A program made the position numbers and the translations under genes. The notes under the pieces are model-generated. The model worked only from the letters and a program-made list of their open reading frames with translations. It was not told the origin of the DNA and did not search any database. Below are positions 35,068-48,171 of a stretch of 64,000 nt of DNA, piece after piece. The DNA is from Lentinula raphanica (Eukaryota; Basidiomycota; Agaricomycetes; Agaricales; Omphalotaceae): NCBI GenBank assembly GCA_027919835.1, contig JANVFP010000007.1, positions 1,116,001 through 1,180,000 of the forward strand. The letters run 5' to 3'. Positions within the stretch are counted from its first letter, which is position 1. Each line of letters begins with the position of its first letter.

Positions 35068-36408
35068 ACTTCATGTTGTCCCACTACGGTCTACTACAGT
35101 TTGCTACAATCACAGGGCACGTATCATGGTCATTTACGACCATTGCCTTGCCTCTACATATCATTATGCTGTTAGTACAATATCGTGAACCCACCGCAGA
35201 TGGATATAGGTTATCCTCAATGTTTATCATGCACCTGTAATTCGTTGTAGTGATTGCAATACTTGAAACGATAGTACGATGAGGCAATAAGAAATGCAAC
35301 GGAGCGCAACGGAAGACAACGGAATGTGATGATCGGTAAGGGTTATGTGACAAATATGTCTGATGCAAGCCGGTACAACTTTTCGGACAATTTAGCGATG
35401 CGTGGACCTCATGCATCTTTCTCAGTCCTGTACCCCTTCAGCTTCTTCCTACATCTCTACGCACCTCTGTAAACCACACTCGAATACTCGAAATCTAATC
35501 GTACATGACTTGGACTTCGTCTCGACGATGGGATGATCAAAAGAGATTTACAGTTTACGAGAACTTGCACGAAAATCGGTGGGGTTGTGATGGCTTTTGG
35601 GAATGATGCGTACGGGAAGAAACCACAGAGAACGTGAACGGAAAAATTCCCGATCTAGGTACACCCTGGTACGCTGAATCTCCCATCTTCGAAAGTGAGT
35701 GGAGGGTACAACAAAGTCGAGGTCTGACGAGGTGGGTGAGGAAGAGTGTATAGAAGAGAATTCTGAGAACTTGGGAGATGAAGCTGAAGAATAGAGAATA
35801 GCAGGTAGATTGAAACCCTCCAAACTCAAGACCGGATTGGAACTCCGTACTAGCCGTCCAGACGTGCACGATTTGCACTTTGTCTGGACTATGGGATAGC
35901 TAGAAAGGAGTGATACGAAATCATAGGTGGATACGCTGGGAGTCCATGGCAGGGATTGATATTCCTTGATATTTGAATGTTTCATCAAACATCCGAAGGT
36001 CCTGTTACCGACTCCTGTATCTTCTCTTCCTATACCCCTTCAACGTTCAAACGTACAGCACCCTCTCAAAACACCAAATCAGTCAACAACGGCCGAAGCC
36101 TTACTTGCAACCTCAATAATCAGGGAGATATGTATGCTGTCGCTCGCGAAGCTATCCCATGCTTCTACACAAGCTTGACGTCGACACTGCAGGCTCGGTG
36201 GAAAGCTTCGATGAAGGGAACTGGGTTGTTCTTTGGGGATATGGGTCATTTTCGAGTAGGTAGGAGAACACCATGAGTAGGACCTGAGTTGAGGCGGGTG
36301 CTAAATCCTCCAGTGAGCGCGGAGTATTGTGCAAGAAGGGCATTGGATTGTGTTTGCCCCCTACGACTAGTCCATAGGATGTGAGAAAGACGGATGCGTA
36401 TTAGAAGT
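35068..36408. other. No recognised gene
   Basis: This follows the Plavaka stop and probably includes the element's 3' non-coding end. A minus-strand frame at 35548-35988 (146 codons) and its shadow frame have no recognisable motif or splice support. I do not call a gene. Confidence 0.3.
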
Positions 36409-36411
36409 ATA

Positions 36412-36686
36412 CACTGCATGCACAACCAAATAAGTGGTCCAAACTTATACTGAACTAATTTTGAATTCTCGAATAATGGGAAAATCTTAAGTAGCCCCAA
36501 ATATGGTAAAACTTATCTTAAACATATTGTAAAAAATGACCATATTTGTAAATCTATGGTCAACTTTTGGTAAAAAATCTAATTAAGTTTACCATATATG
36601 GTACTACTTAGTATTTTCTCATTATTCAAGAGTTCAAAATAATTTCATTATATGTTTGGGCTACTTATTTGGTCATGCATGCAGTG
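36412..36686. mobile_element. MITE with CACTG termini (275 bp)
   Basis: Terminal inverted repeats of about 70 bp start CACTGCATGCA..ACCAAATAAGT at both ends and meet around a short AT-rich centre. ATA flanks both ends (36409-36411, 36687-36689) as a 3-bp target duplication. CACT-type ends with a 3-bp duplication fit a CACTA-like family, so Plavaka-type transposases are possible mobilisers. Confidence 0.8.
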
Positions 36687-36839
36687 ATATCAGAAGTAGA
36701 TTGACCAGACGAGTCCTCGCCAGCTTCTTCATCACATCGTCTATGCATAGTCGCTGGGCGATTCTTGGTATGGTTTTTGTGTTCATTTGAGCATGATACA
36801 CCCCGATTCGCGTACGAAAATTCAAACGATACGTTCACA

Positions 36840-36960
36840 GTTCAGATCAGAGTAAAGAGAAAAAATTGGGCGCTAGTTTGTGTTCTCTTTGGGCGCTTGT
36901 TGTAACTCCTTTGTCTTCGACTCTTCGCTTACCTCCGCCACCTCGGACAACTTTTCAACC
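36840..36960. repeat. Dispersed repeat copy 2 (partial)
   Basis: 'gagaaaaaattgggcgctag..tgtgttctctttgggcgcttg' matches the last third of the repeats at 6250-6440 and 61203-61375. Confidence 0.4.
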
Positions 36961-37760
36961 TTATTTCTCCGCCGACGATGGATCAAACCGAGGGCAGGCA
37001 CCAGTCAACGCGTTTAAAGTTAAAACCACGCGAGAGTAGGGCATGGAGAGGAGAGGGAACAGATCTCGTTCAGCATGCAGGACAACGAACTTTAGGTATG
37101 CACAAACTTATATCACGGAGAAGAAAGTATAATGTACATGACTTACTTTATATATAGCTCGATACCTACCGGCAACTGTACTTCACCTCAGTGCATAACG
37201 TGGGTTTCGACGACGACGGAGAACCCTTCGTTGTAACTCAAACAAATCCAGGTTCATCCATCATGCACATACTTGGCTACCAGACTCGAATCCGTCGTGC
37301 ACGACGAAAGGAACTAAACTCCTCCTAGCTTATCGTGCACGAGGAATACAGGACTGGCAGAGATTTCACAGCCTCCTCCATAACCCGTGCGGACTACCTT
37401 CTTTGTTTCCAGCCATACCCTTACCAGAACGATATACCTTCATAGCTCTAGGTCTTCTCTCGACTTCTAAACATCTCCCTCCCTTTTATATTGAAGGTCA
37501 CCTCTTCCCCAGATGGACTTGAACTTGGCGTATCGCAGTCGGCGGGATCACCCTTCCTCTCTCTACCCCTCTTCAATTCATCCCAACGAACTCTTGTCAA
37601 CGATTCGCGCGCGGTTCCGGGGTACACTTTCTCTTACAGCAAGATCATCCGGGAAAGGAGGGGCGGAGTCCCTGATGGTGGGACCGTGCCTCGTATAGGA
37701 GATGCCGCACGTTTGGAAGGGGGACTGAGGGTACTTCATAACATCTTGGATTAGCGGGGA
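36961..37760. other. GC-rich stretch with no recognised gene
   Basis: A plus-strand frame at 37491-37754 (87 codons) has no family signature. 'cgtgcacgacgaaa/cgtgcacgaggaa' is repeated near 37300-37345 and again near 40235, linking this stretch to the degenerate repeats that follow. Confidence 0.25.
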
Positions 37761-37869
37761 TTTTGACTTTCGAAGCGAACGCGGAGAGTGATAGTGAGGC
37801 CTACAGGCGTTGGGGGAGAATAGGGCGAGGGTGGATGCGAGGAGAGGGTGAAGGCTGGAGGTGGAGGTG

Positions 37870-40800
37870 GGGTAAAGGTTACACTATGTATGATTCATCT
37901 CCTTCTCCTTTTCTTTCCGCGCTTCGGCTTACCTACTTCTTCTCTAGTTGTTAAACGTCACGACGTTCTTCCAGTTGTCATGCCTCAAATACACGAACCT
38001 TTCCCTTCAACTTCATCGACACCGACTTCTTGAGGGATCGCCGACAGAGACCACCATCAAACGGAGAGGAAAGATGAGAAAAAGCCGTCGATGAAGAGAA
38101 CAACGCGAAATCAGCAAGAATGGGAGGAAGGGAGGGTCGGGGTAGAGAACTTGGAAGAAGGTTTGAGGGAGGTGGTTTCGACATCTCCGAGAACAGGCTT
38201 ACAGTCAACAAAGAGGGTTCGCACGAGCGTACAATGTAACGTTCAGCGTCAACACATTCGCGTCAACCCACAAGCTCTAGTACCTGCTTTACAAGAACCG
38301 TCTTTGTAACCCTACCAGTAACCACCCTCCACCGATCCCTTTAACACACCCTCGCTCCTCGAGCTCGAACCTTCGTAAACACCTAGCTTCGAGTCATCCT
38401 CACCTCCATCCCCTGCTAGATGAGAAATGGGAAACGACGCACGATTGGGCCCACGGAAGAATGGATGGAAGGGATGGTGTTTGCGAGAACCCGCAGGAGA
38501 ATCAAGAGGTGGACATCAACGTAAAGCCCCTCTTTCTTCTTGGCGTTGCACTTCGATATCTGTTGCACAGCTCGTTTGCGTCTTCCCTTGCTCTCAGTTA
38601 TCGTCCTTGGCTCTTCACCCTACCCTGTCAGCGAATAAACACGTTATACGCCTCTCTACACCCTCTGTCATGGTGGATGGAGCAGAGGAGATTTTGACTT
38701 TTAAAGCTGCAGGCGTTGGATGAGAATAGGGCGAGGTCGAAGGAGGAGGAGCGGGTGACGGAGGAGGAGAGGTACAGATTACACGGTGTACGATTCATAA
38801 ACTAAATAGAGGTAACGTTTCTCCCTCTCTTTTTCTCCTCGCTTCTGCTAACCTTTTCTATTACACTCGTTATATATCACCGTATGCATAACCGTTGACT
38901 TCATTGACGTCGACCGTTTGACGGATCGCCTACAGAGTCCACAACTAAACAGATTGGAAGGAACCTCAGAAATGAGACAAGGTGCCGATGAAGACAACGA
39001 AGGGAAGTCCGGAGGGATGGAAGGGAAGGGTCGCAAAGAACTTGGAGGATGGGTAGAGGGAGGTAACTACATAGTCGAAAGCGGGCTTATACGATGTCGG
39101 AGCATACAACGTGAGCGTTCTATGTTTAATCCTGCGCCCATTCAATACTCAAACGTTCAGATCTTTAGAACGTTCAGCATACTTTCGCGTTAACCGTCAC
39201 GCTTCACATCAAAAATGGATTCTCTTTGAAATACTCCCGCACTTCCACCCTCCTCCACCGCTCCCCATCTTATCCACTCTCGCTCCTCGCGCTCGAACAT
39301 TCATCGATATTGAGATCCTCCGCTTTGAGTCATCTTCCCCTCCTTCATCAGACGAGAAGTAGGAAACTTTGCCGTTGAGATGTGCATGCAAATCGACTTG
39401 ACCAAGGCTCACGGAAAATATAAAGGGATGATCGGAACGTAGGGGGTTTACGAGGACTCGTACTACTAATCCACCCTCACTCTTTGCTTTGTTGACACCA
39501 AGATTCCCCTCTTCGAGTCATCTTCACCTCCATATCCTCTTCATCAGACGAGAAGTAGGAAGTTCCGCCGTTGAGACGTGCACGCGAATCGGCTTGATTG
39601 AGGCTCACGGAAAATTGAAAGGGATGATTGGACGAGGACTCACAGGAGATTATAGAGCTCAGCTGGATATCTATAGGTCAACTGGCCCTTTTTGACACGC
39701 TGCTGCACTTCATCATCCTCCTTGATCCGCCTCTACACTTCCTCGCGTGTGTCCCCGCTTTCAAGACAGGCCTTACCCTTTTCTCGTGGCGTGTTGTTGC
39801 AAGAACTCTCAATTACAGGCATCATTGCGTCTCTGACTGACCATTTCCTCCCTCCGTCCTGTAACCCTCCCCTCCCCGACACCTTGTCCTTCTTCTCTTC
39901 ACATTCTCCTCGTCCTCTCTTGCAAAATGGGACGAACAAGGAACGTTTAGCGTGTCAAGCTCGACAACAACGACGACACATTCCACACTCTAGTTGTCCG
40001 TTGTAACGGTCTTGGGCTTCCTCTCCTTCGACCCTTGCTCTTTTCATGTTTCCTTCTCCGCTTCCTCTGCTCGTCGTGACTCGTTCTTGTTTAACTCCTT
40101 TAAGCGGACTTGCGGACTTGGAAGGAGGAGAAGAGGGGTAGATAACTCAGATTGTATATCGCTCGTTGCTGGAATCTGTCTTACACAATGAAAGGAAGCA
40201 AAGCCCTTCAAAGACCGGGTTCGTCTGTGCGCATAGCTTACCGTGCACGAAGCTACAGGACTCGGAACAACACTTGGAATGGGAAGTGGGGATACTGAAT
40301 CAGATCATTGGGATAGATTACGTTTGGAGGGTTTGAGCTTCGAGGCAATATCAGAAATCCAGACGAAATCAAGATTACGTTGGAGGTGAATGGGGAGAAG
40401 GAGGTAGAGGGTGAATTGAGGTGTAACATGTAAAATTTCGAGGTAACGTTTCCTCGTCCCTTTCTTTCTTCGCTTCTGTTCACCATGTCTTTTTTAGCTC
40501 GATATCACAGCGATCTCTCAGTGAAGTTCTTCAGTCTGTCCCACCTCAAAAGCATCTTTATCGAATTCATTGACGATGACCTCTAGACGGATCGCCGACG
40601 TAGACCACAATTGAACAAATATGTAGTCAAGCTGAGACGAGCGTTTGACGAAGATAACAACGAAGAATTTGGAGGAATTGGAGGAGGAGAGGGGTTGGGG
40701 GAGGTGGTTTCGAAGGCAAAAACGGGCTTACGCGATACAACGTGAGTGTTCTTGCTCCTACGACCCTTCGATATCCGATACTCACACGCTCGGATTTACA

Positions 40801-41600
40801 GATCCTTCAGCGTTGATGCTTTCCCGTTGACCTGCAAGCTTCACCGCCTTCGACAAGAACCCTCTTCGGAAGCCTTCCACCCTAATCCACCCTCGCCCTT
40901 TACGCTCTAATCTTTCTCAACGCCAAGGTCTTTATTTTCGACCCATCTTTCCTTCATCCCTTTATCAGCTTCATTCAACGAGAAGAGGGAAACTTCGCCA
41001 TTGAGTTGTGTCCGCGAATCGACTTGACCAACGATTACGGAAGAATGAAACGGAAGAATAGAAGGGGTAGATGGAAGGATGGGAGTTCAGGAGGGTTAGC
41101 AGGAGAAATGAGGAAGCGGAGGCGGGGATCATCGATCAATAGTAGCACCAATCAATCAGCCCTTTTCGCTTTGCCTTTGCAATACTCCTCATTCTCTTCA
41201 CCTGCATTACCTCCCCAGACCGGACTCGCTGATTCGGAAGCAGACGAAGAATCGTTCGCGGGCGTTATACACCTCATAACACGGAACTTTCAGTCTCGGG
41301 CCTTCTTCCCTTCTCTATCTTTTCACCTTCCTTATCTCTCCAACGTGGACCCACACCGCTGACTTGGAACGATTGTCGATCCTTGCCATCACAAGTTCTC
41401 CCCAAAGACAGCAGAACCAGTGCAAATTACACATCGGAGGACGCGATTGTGTGTGTATTTTGGAGGAGGGGAAGGTGTATACGGGTGTGGAAGTGCTAGG
41501 GAATGAAGGAGATGAGGCGTTGCTAGCTCGTCTTATTACTCCTCCATCGACATCATGAGAGCCAGTTTCCGGGTTACATTCATTATTGTCGCTGTCCGGC
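37870..41600. repeat. Degenerate tandem segmental repeats, GC-rich
   Basis: At least three diverged copies of a unit of about 1 kb are present. One landmark, 'acggatcgcc(g/t)acag' followed by 'agac..gatgaaga', occurs at about 38030, 38930 and 40600. A second, 'gagtcatc..cc...agacgagaagtaggaaac', occurs at about 38390, 39330, 39530 and 40960. A further related segment lies at 49445-50450. Frames are broken throughout and no protein family is recognised. I treat it as a decayed duplicated sequence. Confidence 0.55.
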
Positions 41601-41743
41601 TCAATAACTCACAACAACGACACAATGTTGTCGTCTGTTGTTGAATGTTGAGGAATCTGGTTGTATGATCATCGCTGCTGCACCAAGTTTCCGAAACTCA
41701 GCTGATGGCCAGGATTCTTGATTTGAGAGCAATTCTACTCATA

Positions 41744-42512
41744 TCACATCTTCAAAATCTTCTCCACCCGTTCCTTCCCTCCATCCTCCCACTCATCCCA
41801 GCAAATCGCCAATCCCAATGTATCCCTCCCCGGACACTCCTCCCTCGGATCCCCTTTCCTCCTCTGCACCCCATTCCCCCCCTCCCCCTTCTCCACCACC
41901 AACACCCTCGCCCACCTCCTCACCCCCTCATCCCTCATCCCCATCTTCCTCGCCAGTCCCACACTTCCCTCGTTCTTCACATTCGCCGACCACTGTACCC
42001 TCCTGAGCCCCAACCCTCCTTCGTCCGGGACGTTCAGCGCATAGCGCATCAGGAGGCCGACCATGTGCGATCCGACGTGGGTGTGTTGGGAGTGGGGAAA
42101 GACGAGGACGAAGAGCTCGGTGAGGAGGTTGGAGGGGTCGGTGTGGACGTAGCCGCAGATTCCGGCGGGGCTCGGTGAGTGGGTGAGTGGATCGGGGTGG
42201 GTTTTGTCGAGTCCGATGAAGAGGGTGTTGGATTGGTTGAGGTGGAATAAGTCTTCGTAGAAGGAATGGATGAAGTCTTCAGTGGATGAGAAGGGTCCGA
42301 AGGGGATGTAGTGCCAGCTGGCAGTGTTTGTGGAGGAAAGGACAACATCTGCATGGAGAGCTGGCTATAATTCGAAGGGTGGTTCAGTAGAGGTTGGTAG
42401 AGAGAAATGTAATTGAGTGACTGACAATGAATGGAACCAATTTCAGCTTGTCGGTCTCTAGCGCATCAGGTATGGGGTAGTAAAAGTTATCATCTTTGAC
42501 TGTAGAAAACAT
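41744..42512 (-). CDS. GNAT-family N-acetyltransferase (235 aa)
   Basis: Two exons, 42512-42426 and 42364-41744, join across a 61-bp intron (GTCAGT...TATAG, phase 0) to give an intact frame. The N-terminus MFSTVKDDNF..IPDALETDKLKLVPF is followed by SWHYIPFGPFSSTEDFI, AGICGYVHTD (beta 4), ELFVLVFPHSQHTHVGSHM (acetyl-CoA-binding region), YALN..GGLGLRRVQWSANVKN (motif B) and ICWDEWE near the end. The order fits RimJ/RimL-like fungal GNAT proteins of about 230 aa. These transfer acetyl from acetyl-CoA to an amine. The substrate is unknown. An upstream in-frame ATG at 42680 exists, but the family start fits 42512 better. A decayed, CpG-poor copy lies at 50480-52956. Confidence 0.82.
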
Positions 42513-42519
42513 GGTGGCT

Positions 42520-43080
42520 GGGACTAGGACCTCTTCTTTCTTTCTTCTCTTGAGTTGGTTTCCACAAGCTATGAGATGGGCAATGGCCGTAGGTAAGACA
42601 GAAAGAAGTGAAGTGAAGTGAGTCAGAGATTTATTTAAAACAGATTCATTCAAGTTACAAAGACCGTGGCCGAGGCACATTACACGTTGACTCTAAATTT
42701 CCGACTTCTTGTTGCAACATGCACAATCCTCATGGTCACTGTCAGCTGGATGAAAGAAGCTCCGGGGTAATCATAATTGTGGTTCTAGTCAGGTCTTAGT
42801 CTAATCTTGAAGCATGAAGCTTGAACTTGGGGGGTCAAAGTATCTGTCAGAGTTTGAATCAGTACTGTTACCTGTCTTCTTGCTGAAAAGACAGGAGACA
42901 GATGAAGACATTTGCTAAGAGGCATGATAAGAGATCAATTGACATCACATGCTATTGATATGTTGCCGGGTCCTACTGATATTTCAATGGGGTTTTCCTG
43001 GCAGGTAAATCATTTCCCAGTGCCAATCTCCTGAGTCCCATCTCTCTGATTAGGGCAGATCAGGTGCTTTTTTGTGGGTA
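42520..43080. other. Intergenic region between divergent GNAT and NACHT-ankyrin genes
   Basis: About 660 bp separate the two start codons. No repeat or coding signal is evident apart from the TATA box of the NACHT gene. Confidence 0.4.
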
Positions 43081-43082
43081 CA

Positions 43083-43090
43083 TATATAAG
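43083..43090 (+). promoter_or_regulatory. TATA box of NACHT-ankyrin gene
   Basis: TATATAAG lies about 88 bp before the proposed ATG at 43178. TATATAAAG boxes lie at nearly the same distance before the genes starting at 55476 and 59616. Confidence 0.6.
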
Positions 43091-43177
43091 AAGGGCTCTT
43101 GCTTCAATACATTTTCACTCTCTCCCATCAAAGTCATCTTTTACTGGCATCAATTGGCAATCAACAAAGTACCATAT

Positions 43178-46100
43178 GGCAAGCCAAAGGTATATGATCA
43201 TTCTGTTTTGGGCTCTATATATATTCAAGAAGTTTGAAGAAATAGTAACCAGAACATAGAGAGGTAAGTTTTACAGAGTCAACTGTTATCTATGCATATA
43301 TTAAACTTGGGAACAGTGGCATATTCAATCATGTACACAATGTAACAGTCACTGGAGGGGAATTCAATGTGGCAGAAAGAGATATGTATAAGAACTACTA
43401 TTGTAAGTGCCATATGAGAGCTACTGTTGCTGGGGACTGACATTATGTTCTCCAGATCTTTCAAGTGATGAAGAGAAAAAACTTCAAGACTGGCTTGCAG
43501 CACCAAATTGTTCCATCAATTATTCCACAGCTTTGAATAGAAGAGCATTGGGAACAGGCCAATGGATCTTGGAAGATCCTATCTACTTGAACTGGGGAGA
43601 GCAAGGAGGTATCTTGTGGCTTCATGGTCAAGGTGATCAATTTGCATTGAATTGATGAAATGTAATTTTGATTTTTTTAATTGTAGCTGGATCAGGAAAA
43701 ACTTTTCTAATGTAGGTTCACTACTGTTCAATCCAACCAGGTAGCTTCAAACATCATACTAATTGTTGACCATTCTTAGGACCAGTATTATAGAAAAATT
43801 CAGAGAAACAACAACAACTTGTCCAACAATTCTAATGATTTATCACTATTTTGATACTAGGGATAATTCTGGATCCAAAACAAATTTTCAAGGATTTTTG
43901 TCATCACTCCTTTTGCAATTGGGTGCTCAAAACCAAAAGATTCATCCTATATTGCAAAATTTGCATGAATTCTCAAAACAAGGACTTGTTCATTTCATGC
44001 CTACCAATAATGAATTGGAAGATACTCTGATGAAGATTACAATGGACCTAGCTCAAAATGAGTTTCATATTTATATAGTGATTGATGCTCTGGATGAATG
44101 CAAAGAGGGAGATAAAGTTTGGGCATCTTGTGTAAAGATGACCAACAGGCAATTGGTCAGTGGGATCATAATTTCAAGCCGCAATCAGCAACCTCAGAAC
44201 TCAAGATATTTGACAATTTCTTTGAAAAACAATTTCAAGGTCAATGAAGACATTGCTATCTTCATAGATGAGCAACCATTGGTAGACATGAAGTTGCATA
44301 CTGTTGTAAAAACAAAATTGATGCAAAAAGCAGATGGAGGGTGAGTACTAGCAGCCATCCAGATCCACTGGACTGTTCTAATATATAATGCAACAGATTC
44401 CGTTATATTGACTGTCAACTTCAAACATTGAAAGAATGTTTGAATGCAAAAAGGATACATAAAGTGCTAACCAAGTTGCCTTCCAATTTGGAAGAAATAT
44501 ATTCTGAAGCTGTTAAAAAATGTGAAAATAGTCCATACTCTGATGAGGCACAATATATTCTGTCATGGATTTTGTATGCCTTTGCACCACTTTACATGAA
44601 ACAGGTTGAGATCATTCTTTCCATTGATTTGAAATCAAAGGAAGTTGACTCTAATGCCAGAATGCTTATTGGAATGGAAAAGATCATTGATACAACTTTA
44701 GTTACAGTTGATAAGAGGGACATTGTTCAGCTTGCACATGCATCTGTAAAGGATTTCTTACTGAACAATAACAATCATTGTAAAAAAAGCAAGTTGTTGA
44801 ATATTAATGCACAGCTGGCACACAATGTTATAGGTCAAATGTGTCTGATTTATCTTCTGAGTCAGAGGGAGTATAATCCTATATGGGAAAATATTGATAG
44901 GATACAAAGACAAGATATTGTTACATTTGGACAGTATGCAACTGAATATTGGGCAAAGCATAGCCAATATAATGAAAGAAGAGAATTTCCCTGTGATGAC
45001 ACAAGCCAACTTACTCAAGAATTTCTTCACAATGAACTGAGAGCATTTGACAACTGGAAACAGAATTTCTGGGATTTTGAGCTGAATATCTGGAATTGCT
45101 TTTCAGTTCTTGAATGTGGCAATCTATACATTGCTGCAGTTTTTGGATTGAAAAGATGTGCTCAGAGAATCTTGACTGATAGTTATACATATGCATTGCA
45201 CTCAGGTATGTTCTGAGGTACTCAGAGGGAAAAAATAATTATATTGACTTCTATAGATATCAATGCACAGAGGGGATTTTATGGTAGTGTCATTCAAGCA
45301 GCAGCAGCTAAAGGTTATAAAGATATTATTGAACTGATTCTCCAATATGGTGCACAAGTCAATTTAGAGGGTGGCCATTTTGGAACTGCAATTGCTGCAG
45401 CAGCATTTGGAGGTCATCAAAATGTTGTCGAATATCTTCTCCAACATGGTGCAGATGTTAATTTGCAAGGTGGTTATTTTGGAACTGCCATTGCAGCAGC
45501 AGCATTTGAAGGTCATCAAAATACTATTGAATGTCTTCTTCAGCATGGTGCAGATGTTAATTTGCAGGGAGGCCAAGTTGGATCTGCAATTGTAGCGGCA
45601 GCATATGAAGGTCACCAAGATGTTATTGAACATCTGCTGAAACATGGTGCAGACATCAATTTACAGAGTGGTGATTTTGGAACTGCAATTGCAGCAGCAT
45701 CCTTGGGAGGTTACCAAGATATTGTTGAATATCTTCTCCAACATGGTGCAGCTATCAATTTGCAGAGTGGTCTTTTTGGAACTGCAATTGGAGCAGCAGC
45801 ATATACAGGTGACCAAAATATTGTTGAATATCTTCTTGAATATGGTGCAGATGTCAATTTGCAGGGTAGTCACTTTGGAACTGCAATTTCAGCAGCAGCA
45901 TATATGGGTCAACAAAATATTGTTGAATATTTTTTCCAACATGGGGCAGATATCAATTTGCAGAGTGAGATTTATGGAACCACAATTTCAGCAGCAGCAT
46001 ACAGAGGTCATCAAAATATTGTTGAATATCTTTTCCAACATGGGGCAGATATTAATTTGCAGAGTGAGATTTATGGAACCACAATTTCAACAGCAGCATA

Positions 46101-47391
46101 CAGAGGTCATCAAAATATTGTTGAATATCTTCTTCAGCATGGTGCAGATGTCAGCTTACAGGGAGGTCATTTAGGAACTGCAATTGCAGCAGCAGCCTCC
46201 AATGATAACCAGAATATTGTTGAATATCTTCTGCAACATGGTGCAGATGTCAACTTACAGGGTGGCTATTTTGGGACTGCAATTGCAGCAGCAGCATTTG
46301 AAGGTCATCAAACTACTGTTGAATATCTTCTTCACCATGGGGCAGATGTCAATTTGCAGGGTGGTTATTTTGGAACTGCAATTGCAGCAGCAGCATTTGA
46401 AGGTCATCAAAATACCATTGTATATCTTCTTCAGCATGGTGCAGATGTCAATTTGAAGAGTGGTGATTTTGGAACTGCAATTGCAGCAGCAGCATTTGGA
46501 GGTTATCAAAATATTGTTGAATATCTCCTTCAACATAGCGCAGATATCAATTTGCAAGGTGGTCATTTTGGGACTGCAATTGCAGCTGCTGCATCTGGAT
46601 GTCACCAAGATATCATTGAATATCTTCTTCAACATGGTGCAGATGTTAATCTACAGGGAGGTGATTTTGGAACTGCAATTACAGCAGCAGCATCCAATAA
46701 TAAGCAAAATATTGTTGAATACCTTTTTCAACATGGGGCAGATATTAATTTGCAGGGTGGTTATTTTGGAACTGCAATTGCAGCAGCAGCATTTGGAGGT
46801 TATCAAAATATTGTTGAATATCTCCTTCAACATAGCGCAGATATCAATTTGCAAGGTGGTCATTTTGGGACTGCAATTGCAGCTGCTGCATCTGGATGTC
46901 ACCAAGATATCATTGAATATCTTCTTCAACATGGTGCAGATGTTAATCTACAGGGAGGTGATTTTGGAACTGCAATTACAGCAGCAGCATTTGGAGGTCA
47001 TCAATATATTGTTGAATATCTTCTTCTGCATGGTGCAGATGTTAATTTGCAGGGTGGTCATTATGGAACTGCAATTGTAGCAGCAGCTTCTGAAGGTCAT
47101 CAACATGTTATTGAATATCTTCTGCAGCATGGTACAGATATCAATTTTCAGGGTGGTCATTTTGGTACTGCAATTGCAGCAGCAGCATCTAGAGGTCACC
47201 AATATATTGTGGAATACCTTCTTCAATATGTTGCAGATATTCATCTGCAGTGTGAACATTTTGAAACTACAGTGCCAAAGAATACTCCTGACCAGGACTA
47301 CCTCAAACATATTATATATATACCCAGATTACTGAAGGTTTGGATACACCATGAAGCACACATGTTGAAGTTTTCTGGGAAAAGTATTTAA
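43178..47391 (+). CDS. NACHT-ankyrin (NLR-like) protein, complete, about 1268 aa
   Basis: Seven exons: 43178-43191 (tentative), 43317-43402, 43456-43632, 43687-43711, 43780-44340, 44397-45205 and 45257-47391. All junctions keep frame. The N-terminus has the fungal leader motif IFNHVHNVTVTGGEFN. The P-loop GQAGSGKT (residues about 91-98) is built by splicing the 25-bp microexon. Walker B YIVIDALDEC is at about 197-206, followed by KADGGFRYIDCQL and the post-NACHT helical region with SVKDFL. Exon 7 holds 20 ankyrin repeats of 33 aa (about 565-1220) and a basic tail of about 50 aa. Both nucleotide-binding motifs look intact. It is expected to be a cytoplasmic STAND NTPase whose repeats bind an unknown signal. 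Repeats 13-15 and 16-18 are a near-identical 297-bp duplication. The first exon rests on its 14-bp length being shared with two other genes; its 125-bp intron is long for this locus. Confidence 0.88.
46494..46990 (+). repeat. 297-bp duplication of three ankyrin repeats
   Basis: About 200 bp from 46494 recur essentially unchanged from 46791, offset by exactly 297 bp (three 99-bp units), including the rare HSADINLQ and AAAASGCHQ variants. This is a recent in-frame unequal exchange. Confidence 0.9.
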
Positions 47392-47399
47392 ACTCTAGC

Positions 47400-48170
47400 A
47401 TCAATAAAATTGCTTCAATTTGATGAAGTTATACTCATTTTCTTTAAGGCAGCCAGAACATTGTGCAAAATCAATAAACTTACTCTAGCTTTGAGCTATA
47501 TTTTGACATATTCATATACCTTTGAATGCTTCTTGGGTACCTTGGGTATTCTTAAACTGTCTGTAACAGCCTTACCTTGGAAATACTCAAGAAATATTTG
47601 AATGAACTTTACATTCCTTTGCACATGTTTGAAACATTTTCAATATTTTTGGAACAATTTGAGATGCTTTGAACTCCTTTGAGCTCCTTTGAGAAGGATT
47701 TGAGTTAAAAGAGTTGAAGTGCTTCAAAAGAATTTGAGTTTCTCCACGAACCCCTTAAGAGATTTACACTAGATGCAATGCTTTATAAACTGTCACACAT
47801 AATGGTAAAGAAATAGCAAACAACCTGGAAACAACATTAAGATAAATTTGACCACTCACTTTAAGTTTCAAGATTCCATATACTTGAAGTTGTGTTACAG
47901 AGACAAAAACTTAATATAAACTTGTCTTGTTACTTTTGTCAGTTCAACACAAGTCATGAAATTCATTGTACAGCAATGAAAAAATAGATCAAAAGACAGA
48001 GTACCCACCAAAGACAGAGTACCCATAGATAATGATCAGGTGAGAAATCAAAGTCAAACCAATGATATACAAATACAGGAAATGAAAGACATATTTTGTT
48101 AAAAATGTGATACTTATTCAATCATTAAAATACCAGAATAAGGCCATCAGGAAAACCACTTTTTCTTTGT
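47400..48170. other. 3' flank of NACHT-ankyrin gene, low complexity
   Basis: AT-rich with runs of 'ctttgagctcctttgag'-type repeats at 47640-47760. No gene or element ends are seen. Confidence 0.35.
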
Positions 48171-48171
48171 G

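Noticed and set aside
35548..35988. 146-codon minus-strand frame
   Set aside because: Serine-rich, no motif, no splice or promoter context, and an alternative frame of similar length overlaps it.
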